A stretch of 64,000 bases of DNA. Source: an uncultured Verrucomicrobiales bacterium. Lineage in GTDB: Bacteria; Verrucomicrobiota; Verrucomicrobiia; Verrucomicrobiales; Akkermansiaceae. Position numbers and translations under genes: made by a program. Of this stretch, positions 9,273 through 20,572 are shown piece after piece (position 1 is the stretch's first letter; each line of letters starts with the position of its first letter). The notes beneath the pieces are model-generated. The model searched no databases and was not told where the DNA came from. It worked only from the letters and a program-made list of their open reading frames with translations. The DNA is taken from contig CALFBI010000008.1 of assembly GCA_937951675.1 (NCBI GenBank), forward strand, positions 1 to 64,000. The letters are read 5' to 3'.

Positions 9273-9698
9273 ATGGCAAAAGAAGTCAAACAAGTCCTCA
9301 AGCTCCAAATTAAAGCTGGTCAAGCGAACCCTTCTCCACCTGTTGGACCAGCTCTTGGTCAAGCAGGCGTCAATATTATGGCGTTCTGCAAAGAATTCAA
9401 CGCGTCGACTCAGCAGCAATCCGGAGATCTTCTTCCGACCGTCATTACGGTCTTTAAAGACCAATCTTTCGAATTTATCACCAAGCAGCCGCCTGCGGCG
9501 GTGCTTCTCAAGAAAGCGGCTAATCTGGCTTCAGGTTCAGGTGAGCCAAATACTGTCAAGGTAGGCAAATTGACCAAGGCAAAGCTCATGGAAGTTGTTG
9601 AGCTTAAAATTTCTGATTTGAATACTGATGACCGAGAGGCTGCTGCTCGTATTTTAGAGGGCACCGCTCGTCAAATGGGTCTTGAAATCGTCGACTAA
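9273..9698 (+). CDS. rplK: 50S ribosomal protein L11
   Basis: 141 codons, exactly the family length. The N-terminal domain has [20 protein letters not shown] and [12 protein letters not shown], and the C-terminal RNA-binding domain ends [14 protein letters not shown]11 forms the GTPase-associated region of 23S rRNA with L10/L12, encoded downstream. It is one of the few genes in this cluster with a Shine-Dalgarno-like AAAGGAA close to the ATG. Confidence 0.98.
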   Translation: MAKEVKQVLKLQIKAGQANPSPPVGPALGQAGVNIMAFCKEFNASTQQQSGDLLPTVITVFKDQSFEFITKQPPAAVLLKKAANLASGSGEPNTVKVGKLTKAKLMEVVELKISDLNTDDREAAARILEGTARQMGLEIVD

Positions 9699-9709
9699 TC
9701 GTTTTATCG

Positions 9710-9754
9710 AAGCTCTTCCAATGGAATAAGATTCCTTATTTCGAAGAAGAGTTT
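9710..9754 (+). promoter_or_regulatory. Two-stem structured spacer between rplK and rplA
   Basis: Outer arms AAGCTCTTC (9710-9718) and GAAGAGTTT (9746-9754) pair over nine bases with one G-U; an inner stem pairs 9723-9730 with 9735-9742 around the loop ATTC. It lies in a 127-base gap. Position before the L1 gene makes an autoregulatory site possible, but I could not match it to the known L1 target. Confidence 0.45.
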
Positions 9755-9825
9755 CAACACCAACCGCAGGAGGGAAAGTCAATCTAACGACCGATTAAAA
9801 TCCCGCTCGCACTGCAACCAAAATA

Positions 9826-10527
9826 ATGGCTAATAAAAGAAGTAAAAGATACCAACAAGCTGCGACACTCGTCGAAGAGGGTAAGACCTACAGTTTAAGT
9901 GATGCAGTTCAACTGCTGAAAAAATTTCCAGCTCCTAAGTTTGACCCCTCTGTAACGGTGTCTTTCAATATGGGAGTAGATCCTCGTAAAAGCGATCAAA
10001 TGGTGCGTGGCAGTGTTTCCCTTCCTCACGGAACAGGCAAAAACGTTCGCGTGATTGTTTTCGCACAAGGGGATGCCGCAAAAGCAGCTGAAGCAGCAGG
10101 CGCTGACAAAGTCGGCCTTGCTGATCTCATTAAAGAAGTGCAAGGCGGATGGACCGATTTCGATGCTGCCATTGCGACTCCTGATGCGATGGCTGAAGTT
10201 CGCAAGATTGCTCGAGTTCTTGGGCCTCGCGGATTAATGCCTAACCCTAAGACTGGAACAGTGACAGATGATACGGCAAGTGCCATCAACGCTGTGAAAG
10301 CAGGTAAAGTGGATTACAAAGTCGACAAAAATTCAAATATCGCCGCTGCAGTGGGGAAAGCCTCATTCGATGAGCAGAAGCTCAACGATAACATTTCGGC
10401 TTTGATCGAAAGTGTTGTTAAAGCGAAGCCTGCTTCTGCAAAAGGAAATTACATCAAGTCGGTAAGCGTCGCCGCGGCAATGTGCCCGAGCGTGAGACTT
10501 GAAGCCGCTGAATTCTCGATCCTCTAA
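9826..10527 (+). CDS. rplA: 50S ribosomal protein L1
   Basis: 233 codons, normal length. Domain I starts KRSKRYQQAATLVEEGKTYS; the family signature is seen in KIARVLGPRGLMPNPKTGTV and VDYKVDKNSNIAAAVGKASF. L1 forms the stalk next to the E site and in many bacteria represses its own operon by binding its mRNA. The ATG follows AACCAAAATA without a Shine-Dalgarno sequence, while an AGGAGG about 55 bases upstream is too far away to serve this start. Confidence 0.98.
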   Translation: MANKRSKRYQQAATLVEEGKTYSLSDAVQLLKKFPAPKFDPSVTVSFNMGVDPRKSDQMVRGSVSLPHGTGKNVRVIVFAQGDAAKAAEAAGADKVGLADLIKEVQGGWTDFDAAIATPDAMAEVRKIARVLGPRGLMPNPKTGTVTDDTASAINAVKAGKVDYKVDKNSNIAAAVGKASFDEQKLNDNISALIESVVKAKPASAKGNYIKSVSVAAAMCPSVRLEAAEFSIL

Positions 10528-10549
10528 AATTCAACCGAACCATAAAGCA

Positions 10550-11056
10550 ATGAATCCCGATAAAAAATACATCATCGATGAGCTTCTGGAGCGGGTTAAT
10601 GAGTCTCCTTTCCTCCTTGTTATTGATTACAATGGCATGACAGTTCCTCAGTTCGAGGAACTTCGCGGACAACTCCGTGAATGTGGAAGTGAGTGTCATG
10701 TCGCTAAAAATACTTATATGAAAAAAGTTCTCAGTGAAGCTGGTCTTCCTGAGCTCGGAGAAAACCTCTCCGGTCAAACCGCTTTCGTAACTGGTGAGTC
10801 TGATGTCTGCGCTGCGGCGAAGACAGTTACAAAATTCGCTAAGAAAAACGAGAAACCTGTTGTCAAAGCAGGAATTCTCGACGGAGAAGTGCTTGAACAA
10901 TCTCAAGTGCAAGCCCTTGCAGCTCTTCCTTCACGTGAAGCGCTTCTTGGACAACTTCTTTCTGTCATCAATGCTCCTGCAAGCAAATTGGTTCGCACCA
11001 TCAACGAGCCTGCGGGTTCTTTGGCGCGTGTTATCCAAGCAAAGCAAGACTCATAA
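10550..11056 (+). CDS. rplJ: 50S ribosomal protein L10
   Basis: 168 codons starting MNPDKKYIIDELLERVNESP. A longer in-frame reading begins inside rplA at 10499 and is rejected because the family starts near this ATG. LLVIDYNGMTVPQFEELR and ECHVAKNTYMKKVL are typical of the rRNA-binding domain; the C-terminal helix that carries L12 dimers ends the protein. Only 22 bases separate it from rplA, so the long L10 leader known in enterobacteria is absent here. Confidence 0.96.
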   Translation: MNPDKKYIIDELLERVNESPFLLVIDYNGMTVPQFEELRGQLRECGSECHVAKNTYMKKVLSEAGLPELGENLSGQTAFVTGESDVCAAAKTVTKFAKKNEKPVVKAGILDGEVLEQSQVQALAALPSREALLGQLLSVINAPASKLVRTINEPAGSLARVIQAKQDS

Positions 11057-11189
11057 ACAATCTGAACAGATGGCTGCTTGAGCAATTAAATGCAAAAGCG
11101 GCCTGAACAAATAATGGCTCCTCGTCGGGTCCTTCTGACCTTAAACTGCAAGTTTCTTGCAACGACGATACCGAACAATAAAAAATAAA

Positions 11190-11570
11190 ATGGCTGATCT
11201 AGAAAAAATCGCTGAAGAATTAGGAAAGCTCACTGTGCTTGAAGCCGCTGAGCTTGTTAAGAAACTTGAAGAAGAGTGGGGCGTTTCTGCCGCTGCTCCT
11301 GTTGCTGTCGCTGCTGCTGCTGCTGATGGTGGAGGTGCTGCTGCCGCTGAAGAGAAAACGTCTTTCGATGTGATCATCGCTGAAGCAGGTGGCAATAAAA
11401 TCGCTGTGATTAAAGCAGTTCGCGAAGTTGCGAGCGGCCTTGGTCTTGCTGATGCTAAGAAACTTGTTGAAAGCGCTCCAGCGCCTGTTGCAGAAGGTCT
11501 CTCTAAAGATGACGCTGAAGCAGCAAAAGCAAAGCTTGAAGCTGCTGGTGCAAAAATCGAACTCAAGTAA
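11190..11570 (+). CDS. rplL: 50S ribosomal protein L7/L12
   Basis: 126 codons starting [20 protein letters not shown]. The N-terminal dimerisation helices are joined by an Ala/Gly-rich hinge (residues 31-55) to the factor-binding domain with [20 protein letters not shown] and [14 protein letters not shown]12 recruits translation GTPases. The start at 11190 is chosen over an upstream one that adds eleven unrelated residues. The 133-base gap after rplJ contains a small hairpin (TGCAAG, TTT, CTTGCA at 11147-11161). The leader is A-rich with no ribosome-binding site. Confidence 0.97.
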   Translation: MADLEKIAEELGKLTVLEAAELVKKLEEEWGVSAAAPVAVAAAAADGGGAAAAEEKTSFDVIIAEAGGNKIAVIKAVREVASGLGLADAKKLVESAPAPVAEGLSKDDAEAAKAKLEAAGAKIELK

Positions 11571-11588
11571 TTCGACTTTTTTACTTTC

Positions 11589-11619
11589 AGTGATTGGGGG
11601 GATTTTCTCCCCAATCACT
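11589..11619 (+). terminator. Attenuator-like hairpin between rplL and rpoB
   Basis: A 13-base-pair stem with one G-U wobble: arms at 11589-11601 and 11607-11619 around the loop ATTTT. It is followed by TCTTTCGCTT rather than a pure T run, so termination would be partial. In enterobacteria a partial terminator at this same place lowers rpoBC expression relative to rplJL. Confidence 0.7.
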
Positions 11620-11656
11620 TCTTTCGCTTCAAGACGGTTTTTTTCTATTCTTCATT

Positions 11657-11701
11657 CGATCTCGGTTTTCATTACTTTAAGTAAAGAGATAATCGAGATC
11701 G
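11657..11701 (+). promoter_or_regulatory. Second hairpin in the rpoB leader with TTACTTTAAGTAA core
   Basis: Outer arms CGATCTCG (11657-11664) and CGAGATCG (11694-11701) are perfectly complementary. Inside lies TTACTTTAAGTAA (11672-11684), itself an inverted repeat and identical to the core of the hairpin after tuf. Function unknown; a processing or autoregulatory site is possible. Confidence 0.5.
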
Positions 11702-11757
11702 GTTAAAGGATCCGCCGCCTTTATCCGAAACAGGATCTCAACAAATAAAAATCAGGC

Positions 11758-11787
11758 AAGGGCATCAGCAAACGCTGACATGCCCTT
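11758..11787 (+). promoter_or_regulatory. Third hairpin in the rpoB leader, close to the start codon
   Basis: AAGGGCAT plus CAGC pair with GCTG plus ATGCCCTT, leaving a two-base bulge and the loop AAAC. It ends 27 bases before the rpoB ATG and could influence ribosome access, which may matter because no Shine-Dalgarno sequence is present. Confidence 0.5.
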
Positions 11788-11814
11788 CAATTGCCCAAAT
11801 ATATATCCAATCCC

Positions 11815-14800
11815 ATGGCAGAACGTCGTTATTTCGGAACTATCGAGGAAGTGATCGAACCACCCAATCTTATTGAGGTTCAATCCAAGTCCTATCAAGA
11901 TTTTCTTCAGGAAGATATTACTCAACCTCAACGCACAGATACAGGTCTTCAAGCGGTTCTCGGAGAAATTTTTCCGATTAAGAGCTACGATGATACCGTC
12001 GAGCTTGATTTCGAATCTTATGATATCGAAAAACCAGCTGCTACTGCGTTAGAGTCCCTTCAATCCAGCGAGACTTTTAGCTCATCTCTTTACGTTACCT
12101 TCAAACTGAAGGACGAAACAGGGACGAAGAAAGAACGTGTTTATATGGGAGAGCTTCCGATGATGACTCGTCGGGGAACTTTTGTAATCAATGGAGCAGA
12201 GCGTGTTATTGTTGCCCAGCTTCACCGGTCCCCAGGGATTTGTTTTGAAACGGCAACTCATTTGAATGGGAAGCTTCTTCATTCTTTCCGCATCATTCCA
12301 GACCGTGGTTCATGGCTCGAAGTTCAATTCGATACGAATGACCTTCTCTACGTTTATCTCGATCGCCGCCGCCGCCGCCGTAAATTCTTAGCGACCACTT
12401 TCCTTCGCGCCCTTGGTTTTCCAAATGAGCGTGATCTTGTGAGCCAGTTCTATGAAATCCAGAAGCTCAAGTTGAGTGAGAACATGGATGAAGATGAACT
12501 TGGTTCCTTTGTTCTTTTTGAAGATATCGCTGATGGAGATCTTGTTGTGGCTCGCGCTTACGAACCTCTCACGATGGGAGTTGTTCGTCAGTTGATTGCT
12601 TTAGGAGAGAAAGAAGTTGAAGTGATCGATGCCCGTGAAGACGACATCTTGATCAAAACTCTTAAAAAGGATCCCGCGCACGATGAAGAAAGCGCCCTTA
12701 AAGATATCTACCGTAAGCTTCGCCCTGGAGATCCTCCAACCGCCGCCAATGCTCGTGCATTACTCAAGCGTCTTTTCTTCGATCCGAAGAAATATGATCT
12801 CACCCGTGTTGGTCGTTATAAGATCAACCAAAAGTTAGGACTTGAGGTCGACTCAGAAGAACGAGTCATGGTGCCAGAGGATTTCCTCGCGGCGATGAAA
12901 TATCTTCTTCGTCTCAAAAAAGGAGAAGGGATTCTTGATGATATTGATCACCTTGGTTCTCGTCGTGTGCGTGCCGTTGGTGAGCTTCTTGCGAACCAGT
13001 GCCGAATCGGTCTTGCCCGCACCGAGCGTTTGGTGAAAGAACGGATGACTCTCTTTGATTCGAATATCGAAGGGATGACCCCTCAGAAGTTGATCAATCC
13101 AAAAGCACTGAGTGCTGTGATTCGTGACTTCTTCGGACGTTCTCAACTTTCCCAGTTCATGGATCAAACCAACCCTCTCGCGGAGTTGACGCACAAGCGT
13201 CGTCTTTCAGCACTGGGGCCCGGTGGTCTAAATCGTGACCGTGCTGGTTTCGAAGTTCGTGACGTTCATCCTTCTCATTACGGCCGAATTTGCCCAATTG
13301 AGACCCCAGAGGGTCCTAACATTGGTCTGATTAACTCGATGTGCACCTATGCTCGAATTAACGAGTTTGGATTCATCGAGACTCCTTACCGTAAAGTGAT
13401 CGACGGAAAAGTTTCGAACGAAATTCAATATTTAACTGCCGATCAAGAGGAAGGCTTCCTCATTGCGCAGGCTAATAACCCGATCGACAAAAAAGGAACA
13501 TTCCTAAATGACCGAGTGACCGCTCGTGAACATGGTGAATTCCTCGAAGTTGGTCCAGCGACAGTTCAATACATGGATGTCTCGCCGAAGCAGCTTGTTT
13601 CTGTGGCGGCAGGTCTCATTCCATTCCTCGAGCATGATGATGCTAACCGAGCCCTTATGGGATCGAACATGCAACGCCAGGGCGTGCCACTTCTGATTTC
13701 AGATGCACCCCTTGTCGGAACAGGTCTTGAAGGAAAAGCGGCTCGTGACTCTCGCGCGGTCGTAATTGCGGAAGCGGATGGAATCATCGCTGCCGCAACT
13801 GCAGAGCATATCGTGACTTCGAAAGACGGAGCTCTTCCTGTTGCTGATGAGGTGTTCTTGAGTGATCCTAATTCACTTCAGAGCAACCCTGAAGAAGGTC
13901 TCTTTGTTTATCCTCTCCGTAAGTTCATGCGCTCGAACGCAGGAACTTGCATCAACCAGAAGCCGATTGTTCTCAAGGGAGCAAAAGTGAAAATGGGAGA
14001 TGTTCTCGCAGACGGACCAAATACGGAAGATGGTGAATTAGCACTTGGTCGTAACGTTCTTGTGGCCTTCATGCCATGGAATGGTTATAACTTTGAGGAT
14101 GCGATTGTGATCTCTGAGAAAGTTGTTAAGCACGATATCTACACTTCGATCCACATTAGTGAGTTCGAGGTTGCCGCGCGTGATACGAAACTAGGACCTG
14201 AGGAAATCACTCGTGACATTCCTAATGTCGGTGAAGAAGCTCTTAGGAATCTTGACCATGATGGTATTATCCGGATCGGTGCTGAAGTTCATCCTGGTGA
14301 CATTCTTGTTGGGAAAATCACTCCAAAAAGTGAAACCGAACTCGCTCCGGAAGAACGCCTTCTTCGCGCCATTTTTGGTGAGAAAGCAGCTGATGTAAAA
14401 GATACTTCTTTACGCATTCCATCTGGAGTCGTGGGAATCGTTCAAGATGTGCGTATTTCGACTCATGGAGTCGCAAGAGCTCGTGCGGAAGAGATTGATC
14501 CAGCGAAACTCAAGTCACAGCTTAAGAAAATCAACGACGAGCATAAGAAGAAGAAAGACCAGCTCACTGACCAGCTCACGGAGAAACTTTCTGACATTCT
14601 TCTTGGGGAGAAAATCCCGCTTGATGTCGTCAATGCCCAGACCGGTGAGATTATCATCCCTGCGAACCGTAAGATCACGAAGACTCTTCTTCGTAAGCTT
14701 GCTGCCGTAAATGATCATATCGAAATCGATCCATCACCAATTCGGAATAAGATCCTTGAAATCATTTCAAGCTTCGAAGGCCGTTTTGCTGAACTTGATA

Positions 14801-15678
14801 CCGATCGTGAACGCCGCTTAGACCAAATCGAATCAGGAGATGAAATTGATCCTGGTGTGATTAAGGAAGTCAAAGTCTTCATCGCCAAGAAGCGTAAGCT
14901 TTCTGTTGGTGATAAGATGGCTGGACGTCACGGAAACAAAGGGGTTGTTGCAACAGTTGTTCCCGAAGAAGACATGCCTTTCCTTGAGGATGGCACGCCA
15001 GTTGAAATTTGTCTTAACCCACTCGGGGTTCCTTCTCGAATGAACGTGGGGCAGGTTCTTGAAACTCACCTTGGAGTAGCAGCTAAAGCTCTTGGCTTTA
15101 CTGTTGCGACGCCTATTTTTGATGGGATTAAGGAAGAGAAAATTTGGGAATACATGAGCGAAGCGAAGAAAGTCGATGGGTTCACCTGGATTGGTGATAA
15201 CAAAGACGGGTCAGTTGGTGGTAAGAGCCAGCTCTTTGACGGTCGCACCGGAGATCCTTATCACCAACCAACGGTGGTAGGAATGATCTACATGTTGAAG
15301 CTTGGTCACTTAGTGGCTGATAAGATTCACGCTCGTGCAGTTGGACCATACAGCCTCGTCACCCAGCAACCATTGGGCGGTAAAGCACAGTATGGTGGTC
15401 AGCGTTTTGGAGAAATGGAGGTCTGGGCTCTCGAAGCCTATGGTGCCGCTTATACTCTTCAAGAGCTCCTCACTGTGAAATCAGATGATGTTCAAGGACG
15501 GACTCGGATTTATGAAGCGATCGTTAAAGGTGATAATAGCCTTGAAGCGGGGACTCCAGAATCCTTCAACGTTCTGATCAAGGAAATGCAATCCCTGGGA
15601 CTTGATGTGAAACCAGGCTACAGTAAGAAAGTGGCGAAAATCGACAGCGATTTCTCACTGGATGACCTCACAATCTAA
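11815..15678 (+). CDS. rpoB: DNA-directed RNA polymerase subunit beta
   Basis: 1287 codons from the ATG that begins [13 protein letters not shown]; an upstream TTG adds eight residues and is less likely. The rifampicin region reads [20 protein letters not shown], then [11 protein letters not shown], that is, with Asp, His and Ser at the positions where resistance mutations usually fall. The C-terminal part has [20 protein letters not shown] and [20 protein letters not shown]. The charged insertion around residues 900-960 ([18 protein letters not shown]) resembles the lineage-specific helical insert after the flap. It is the beta half of the catalytic core. Confidence 0.98.
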   Translation: MAERRYFGTIEEVIEPPNLIEVQSKSYQDFLQEDITQPQRTDTGLQAVLGEIFPIKSYDDTVELDFESYDIEKPAATALESLQSSETFSSSLYVTFKLKDETGTKKERVYMGELPMMTRRGTFVINGAERVIVAQLHRSPGICFETATHLNGKLLHSFRIIPDRGSWLEVQFDTNDLLYVYLDRRRRRRKFLATTFLRALGFPNERDLVSQFYEIQKLKLSENMDEDELGSFVLFEDIADGDLVVARAYEPLTMGVVRQLIALGEKEVEVIDAREDDILIKTLKKDPAHDEESALKDIYRKLRPGDPPTAANARALLKRLFFDPKKYDLTRVGRYKINQKLGLEVDSEERVMVPEDFLAAMKYLLRLKKGEGILDDIDHLGSRRVRAVGELLANQCRIGLARTERLVKERMTLFDSNIEGMTPQKLINPKALSAVIRDFFGRSQLSQFMDQTNPLAELTHKRRLSALGPGGLNRDRAGFEVRDVHPSHYGRICPIETPEGPNIGLINSMCTYARINEFGFIETPYRKVIDGKVSNEIQYLTADQEEGFLIAQANNPIDKKGTFLNDRVTAREHGEFLEVGPATVQYMDVSPKQLVSVAAGLIPFLEHDDANRALMGSNMQRQGVPLLISDAPLVGTGLEGKAARDSRAVVIAEADGIIAAATAEHIVTSKDGALPVADEVFLSDPNSLQSNPEEGLFVYPLRKFMRSNAGTCINQKPIVLKGAKVKMGDVLADGPNTEDGELALGRNVLVAFMPWNGYNFEDAIVISEKVVKHDIYTSIHISEFEVAARDTKLGPEEITRDIPNVGEEALRNLDHDGIIRIGAEVHPGDILVGKITPKSETELAPEERLLRAIFGEKAADVKDTSLRIPSGVVGIVQDVRISTHGVARARAEEIDPAKLKSQLKKINDEHKKKKDQLTDQLTEKLSDILLGEKIPLDVVNAQTGEIIIPANRKITKTLLRKLAAVNDHIEIDPSPIRNKILEIISSFEGRFAELDTDRERRLDQIESGDEIDPGVIKEVKVFIAKKRKLSVGDKMAGRHGNKGVVATVVPEEDMPFLEDGTPVEICLNPLGVPSRMNVGQVLETHLGVAAKALGFTVATPIFDGIKEEKIWEYMSEAKKVDGFTWIGDNKDGSVGGKSQLFDGRTGDPYHQPTVVGMIYMLKLGHLVADKIHARAVGPYSLVTQQPLGGKAQYGGQRFGEMEVWALEAYGAAYTLQELLTVKSDDVQGRTRIYEAIVKGDNSLEAGTPESFNVLIKEMQSLGLDVKPGYSKKVAKIDSDFSLDDLTI

Positions 15679-15716
15679 TTTAAACCGGAAATACTAACCA
15701 CGAACTTATTTTAAAT

Positions 15717-18700
15717 ATGTCAGTCGAAACCAATATTCGCGAACTCTACGGAGTTGATGACAAACCAGAAGCCTTTGATCAGGTTTCTATCGTGGTGGCA
15801 TCTCCTGATGTCATCCGTTCATGGAGTAAAGGGGAGGTTCAAAACCCTGAAACCATTAACTACCGGACTTTTAAACCAGAGAAAGGCGGTCTTTTCTGCG
15901 AACGTATTTTTGGACCAACCCGTGATTGGGAATGTGCTTGTGGTAAATACAAGCGTATCAAACACAAAGGGGTTACCTGTGATCGCTGCGGTGTCGAAGT
16001 GACCCTCTCTCGCGTCCGTCGTGAGCGTATGGGGCACATCGAACTTGCCGTTCCTGTGACTCATATTTGGTTCTTTAAATGTATGCCAAGTCGTCTCGGC
16101 CTCATGCTCGATATGAGCGGTCGTCAACTTGAGCGTGTCATTTATTACGAAGATTACATCGTGACCGATCCGGGCACGACGCCTTTGGAACCTGGTCAAC
16201 TTTTGACTGAAAGTGAACTTCGTGATGCCGAAGATGAGTATGGAGAAGATTCATTCCGTGCCGGAATGGGAGCGGAAGCAATCCGTGACCTCTTGGGCCA
16301 AATTAATCTTCAAGAGACGATTGATAGCCTCGAAGAAGCTCTTGAATCAACTCGTTCGAAACAAACTCGGAAGAAAGTAGCTAAGCGTTTGAAGCTTTGC
16401 CGCGGATTTTTGAATTCAAATTCACGTCCAGAGTGGATGATCATGACAGTTCTTCCTGTCATTCCACCAGACCTCCGTCCTCTTGTCCCTCTTGAAGGCG
16501 GGCGTTTCGCGACTTCTGATTTGAATGATCTTTATCGCCGTGTCATTAACCGAAATAATCGTCTTGGGAATCTTCTTCAATTGAAGACTCCGGAAGTGAT
16601 CATTCGAAATGAGAAGCGGATGTTACAAGAGGCGATCGATGCCCTCTTTGATAATGGTCGTCATGGACGTGCCGTGACAGGAGCGGGGAACCGCCCATTG
16701 AAGTCACTCTCCGACATGCTCAAAGGAAAAGGCGGTCGTTTCCGTCAGAACCTTCTCGGGAAACGGGTAGATTACTCAGGACGTTCAGTGATCGTTGTTG
16801 GTCCTGAATTGAAGCTTAATCAGTGCGGTCTTCCAAAACGGATGGCTCTTACTCTTTTCGAACCATTCATCATTCGTCGTCTGAAAGAACTCGGCTACTG
16901 CCATACAGTTCGTTCCGCGAAGAAAATGATCGATCGTAAAACGACCGAAGTTTGGGATATTCTTGAAGAAGTCACAAAAGGGCATCCAGTGATGCTTAAC
17001 CGTGCTCCTACTCTTCACCGTCTTTCGATTCAAGCTTTCGAGCCTGTGTTGATTGAGGGGTCTGCGATTCGCGTGCATCCTTTGGTATGCACCGCTTATA
17101 ACGCGGATTTCGATGGTGATCAGATGGCGGTTCACGTGCCTCTTTCAGTAGAAGCACAGATGGAAACTCGCAAACTCATGTTGGCGACGAATAATATTTT
17201 CTCTCCATCAAGTGGTCGCCCCATTACGACACCTTCACAGGATATTATTTTAGGGAATTACTATCTAACTTACGCTCGGGCAGGGAAACTTCCTGACGTG
17301 CAAGATAGTTCACTCCCTCTCTTCGAGAATACTTCCGAAGTTGAGTATGCGATTGCTTCACGTAAAATTGACTACCATGGTTTCATTCGTCTTCGTAATC
17401 CGGATTATGGAACGAAAACAAGATATGGTAATGACGAACCAAGAGTGATCGTTACTACTGCAGGTCGGGTCCGTTTTAACGAAATTTGGCCGAACTCGTT
17501 AGGTTTCATTAATACTCGAGTTGGTAAGAAACAAATCGGTGATATTATTTGGCGTTGTTACCAGGCTGTAGGCCAGGAGCAAACGGTGAAAGTTCTCGAT
17601 GACATGAAGACTCTCGGTTTCCGTGAGGCAAGCCGTTCAGGTTGCTCGATCGGGATTGTGGATATGGTGATTCCTAAAGAGAAGAAGGAAGAACTTAAGA
17701 AAGCTTACGCTGAGATTGAGGTGGTCACGAAACACTATCGTAATGGGATCATTACAGATGGTGAGCGTTACCAGAAGGTTGTCGATATTTGGACGCGTGC
17801 GTCAGATAATATCGCGAATGCTCTCTATCGTCTTCTTGAGCATAATGAGGGGTCGCCGACGGCGAACCCGCTCTTCATCATGGTTGACTCTGGAGCTCGT
17901 GGTAACAAAAACCAAATTAAGCAGCTCTCCGGAATGCGTGGTTTGATGGCGAAACCATCTGGTGAAATTATTGAACGTCCGATTACTTCGAACTTCCGTG
18001 AAGGTCTTTCTGTTCTCGAATACTTCATCTCCACTCACGGAGCTCGTAAAGGTCTCGCAGATACCGCACTGAAAACAGCCGATTCAGGTTACATGACCCG
18101 GAAGCTCGTTGATGTTTCTCAGGATGTCATCGTAACTCAGCCTGATTGTGGAACCGTGAATGGGATTACTGTTCATAGTGTCTACAGTGGCGATGAAGAA
18201 TCAGCGGCTCTCTCTTCCCGTATTCAAGGACGTGTTTCTTGTGAGGAAGTGAAAGATCCTGTCACGGGGAATTACCTTGTGAAACCTGGTGAGCTGATTG
18301 ACGAAGAAACGGGTGAAGCAATCGAGGCAATCGGATGTGAAAAACTCAAAATTCGTTCTCCTTTGACTTGCGAATCAGATCGTGGGTGCTGCTCAAGATG
18401 TTACGGACTTAATCTCGCAACAGGCCAATTTTCTAAAATGGGTGAAGCGGTTGGAATTGTGGCGGCTCAATCTATTGGGGAGCCAGGAACACAGCTTACG
18501 ATGCGGACATTCCACTCCGGTGGAGTTGCTTTCGGTGCTACGAAACAACCACTCATCACTTCTAAGAATGATGGGGTCATGGTTTATCAGGACCTTCGCA
18601 CTGTAGAAGATGAAAACGGAAACTTTGTTGTCTTAAATAAAAACGGATACGTTTCTATTAGAGATACAAAAGGTCTCGAACTTGAATCTCATAAAGTGGT

Positions 18701-19907
18701 TATTGGTTCGGTTATCTCCGTTGCGGATGGTGATGCTGTTAAAAAAGCTCAGCAGATTGTAACTTGGGATCCTCACTCCGTTCCGATTATTTCGGAAAAA
18801 GGAGGTAAAATCGAATTCCGAGATATGATTCCAGGGATTACGGTCCAAACCGAAACGGATAAAGAAACCGGTAAAAAAGGAATGACCGTAACCGAGCACA
18901 AAGAGGATCTCCACCCTCAGGTTGTGATCGTTGATAAGAAGACTTCGGAAATCTTAATTAGTTATTCTATTCCTGTTGGTGCTCACCTTTCTGTAAAAGA
19001 AGGAAGGAGCATTAAAGGAGGAGTTCAAATTGCTCGAACCCCACGGAAAGTAGCAAAAACACGTGATATTACCGGTGGTCTTCCTCGGGTAGCAGAGCTT
19101 TTCGAGGCTCGTCGCCCGAAAGATGCCTGCGTGATTGCTAAAATTGACGGTGAAGTATCTTTCGGAGGAACAGTCCGAGGGAAGAAGAAAGTCATCGTCA
19201 CCGATATGGGAACTGGAGAATCTGTAGATCACCTTGTTCCTATGGGGAAACAGATCATGATTTCGGAAGGAGACTCTATCTTACGTGGTGAGCAAATCAC
19301 GGAAGGTCCAGTCGCTCCAGAAGATCTTCTCGAAGCGTGTGGAATCCAAGAACTCCAAGAGCATTTAGTAAACGAAGTGCAAGCTGTTTACCGTGCGCAA
19401 GGGGTGGAAATTAACGATAAGCACATCGAAATTATTATTCGTCAAATGTTACGTAAGATCCGCATCACCGAACCAGGTGATAGTGAATTCCTCTGGGATG
19501 ACCAGGTGGAGCGTGCCACATTCCGTCGTATTAATAACGAGCTCATCGAGCAAGGTGGAGTTCCGGCTCAAGGGGAGTCGATCCTTCTTGGGATCACTAA
19601 AGCCTCTCTTGAAACAGAATCCTTCATCTCGGCAGCATCGTTCCAGGATACGACTCGTGTCTTAACGGATGCGGCAACGCTTGGTAAAGTTGATGTTCTT
19701 CAAGGCTTCAAAGAAAACGTGATTATGGGTCACTTGATTCCAGGTGGAACAGGTTATCCATTAGTGCGTGATACGACCTTTGAATTCACTGTTGATGAGC
19801 CAGCCCCTGAAGTGGCTGAAACATCTGGAGAAGCGGAAGACGGAGAAGACCCTTCACCAGCTCCTCTCGCAGAAGTTTCAAACTCAAGCGAAGCAGAAAC
19901 AGCGTGA
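15717..19907 (+). CDS. rpoC: DNA-directed RNA polymerase subunit beta'
   Basis: 1396 codons. The N-terminal zinc ribbon is [20 protein letters not shown], the catalytic Mg motif is [12 protein letters not shown], and the second zinc site includes [13 protein letters not shown]. The trigger-loop region follows at [17 protein letters not shown]. The C-terminus ends in an acidic, Pro/Ala-rich tail ([12 protein letters not shown]), which is lineage-variable. It lies 38 bases after rpoB and is the last gene of the cluster. Confidence 0.98.
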   Translation: MSVETNIRELYGVDDKPEAFDQVSIVVASPDVIRSWSKGEVQNPETINYRTFKPEKGGLFCERIFGPTRDWECACGKYKRIKHKGVTCDRCGVEVTLSRVRRERMGHIELAVPVTHIWFFKCMPSRLGLMLDMSGRQLERVIYYEDYIVTDPGTTPLEPGQLLTESELRDAEDEYGEDSFRAGMGAEAIRDLLGQINLQETIDSLEEALESTRSKQTRKKVAKRLKLCRGFLNSNSRPEWMIMTVLPVIPPDLRPLVPLEGGRFATSDLNDLYRRVINRNNRLGNLLQLKTPEVIIRNEKRMLQEAIDALFDNGRHGRAVTGAGNRPLKSLSDMLKGKGGRFRQNLLGKRVDYSGRSVIVVGPELKLNQCGLPKRMALTLFEPFIIRRLKELGYCHTVRSAKKMIDRKTTEVWDILEEVTKGHPVMLNRAPTLHRLSIQAFEPVLIEGSAIRVHPLVCTAYNADFDGDQMAVHVPLSVEAQMETRKLMLATNNIFSPSSGRPITTPSQDIILGNYYLTYARAGKLPDVQDSSLPLFENTSEVEYAIASRKIDYHGFIRLRNPDYGTKTRYGNDEPRVIVTTAGRVRFNEIWPNSLGFINTRVGKKQIGDIIWRCYQAVGQEQTVKVLDDMKTLGFREASRSGCSIGIVDMVIPKEKKEELKKAYAEIEVVTKHYRNGIITDGERYQKVVDIWTRASDNIANALYRLLEHNEGSPTANPLFIMVDSGARGNKNQIKQLSGMRGLMAKPSGEIIERPITSNFREGLSVLEYFISTHGARKGLADTALKTADSGYMTRKLVDVSQDVIVTQPDCGTVNGITVHSVYSGDEESAALSSRIQGRVSCEEVKDPVTGNYLVKPGELIDEETGEAIEAIGCEKLKIRSPLTCESDRGCCSRCYGLNLATGQFSKMGEAVGIVAAQSIGEPGTQLTMRTFHSGGVAFGATKQPLITSKNDGVMVYQDLRTVEDENGNFVVLNKNGYVSIRDTKGLELESHKVVIGSVISVADGDAVKKAQQIVTWDPHSVPIISEKGGKIEFRDMIPGITVQTETDKETGKKGMTVTEHKEDLHPQVVIVDKKTSEILISYSIPVGAHLSVKEGRSIKGGVQIARTPRKVAKTRDITGGLPRVAELFEARRPKDACVIAKIDGEVSFGGTVRGKKKVIVTDMGTGESVDHLVPMGKQIMISEGDSILRGEQITEGPVAPEDLLEACGIQELQEHLVNEVQAVYRAQGVEINDKHIEIIIRQMLRKIRITEPGDSEFLWDDQVERATFRRINNELIEQGGVPAQGESILLGITKASLETESFISAASFQDTTRVLTDAATLGKVDVLQGFKENVIMGHLIPGGTGYPLVRDTTFEFTVDEPAPEVAETSGEAEDGEDPSPAPLAEVSNSSEAETA

Positions 19908-19937
19908 CGTTCGCTCGTTACTGTTGATCTCAAATTT

Positions 19938-19968
19938 CAAAGCCGCTGGTTCACGCCAGCGGCTTTTT
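19938..19968 (+). terminator. Rho-independent terminator after rpoC
   Basis: AAGCCGCTGG (19940-19949) and CCAGCGGCTT (19956-19965) form a perfect ten-base-pair stem with a six-base loop, followed by a T run. The 131 bases from here to ruvX contain no convincing gene. Confidence 0.95.
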
Positions 19969-20099
19969 TTGTTTACTTGGAAAAGGGGATGAGAAATGGA
20001 GAACTCTTTAAAAAAACAGCTCTCCTCCGTCAGGATAGGAACCGTAGGGTTTAGGTGCAGCTTGGGTTGGAGTAACACTAATTCTTTTTGAGTCCGCGC

Positions 20100-20570
20100 T
20101 TAATCAAGAGGCGGAAGAGTCCAGCCGAGAGGGTCTTCTTTTTCAAGCCAATCTTGTAAGATTTCCATCGCAGCGGCTTGATCAATGATTGATTTTTGCT
20201 GCTTAGCATTGTTCCCAGCTTGATGGAGTTTTTTTGAAGCACTCATCGTTGTGAATCGTTCATCATAGTAGTCCATCGGAATCGATTGAGGGAGATGTTC
20301 ATCTAAGTGTATCGAGAGCTCTTTGCCGAACTTTCTGACTTTTTCACAAGCACTGCCTTCAGTGCCATCTATTCGGAGCGGGAGACCTAGAATGATACGT
20401 CTGATCTGCTTGGCTTGGATGAGTGCTTCGATTTCAGAAAGAGTGCCTGGTTGGCGAGATGACACGGTTCCGACTCCATGCACCGCAATGCCAACAGGGT
20501 CTGTCGCAGCGACTCCAATTCTAGCATCACCATAGTCGAGGGCCATGACGGGGTGTTCGATAAGGTTCAT
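20100..20570 (-). CDS. ruvX: Putative pre-16S rRNA nuclease / Holliday junction resolvase-like YqgF
   Basis: 156 codons. The RNase H-like core is clear: ALDYGDARIGVAATDP with the catalytic Asp, RIILGLPLRIDGTEG, and YDERFTTMSA with the second acidic pair, then a C-terminal helix with IIDQAAAMEILQDWL. The E. coli homologue matures the 5' end of 16S rRNA; resolvase activity has been reported in other bacteria. Its ATG lies two bases after the stop of the ManC remnant, so translation of the remnant could couple to this gene. Confidence 0.93.
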   Translation of the reverse strand: MNLIEHPVMALDYGDARIGVAATDPVGIAVHGVGTVSSRQPGTLSEIEALIQAKQIRRIILGLPLRIDGTEGSACEKVRKFGKELSIHLDEHLPQSIPMDYYDERFTTMSASKKLHQAGNNAKQQKSIIDQAAAMEILQDWLEKEDPLGWTLPPLD

Positions 20571-20572
20571 AC

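Noticed and set aside
10528-10549. L10 autoregulatory leader between rplA and rplJ
   Set aside because: Only 22 bases are available, too short for the known structure.
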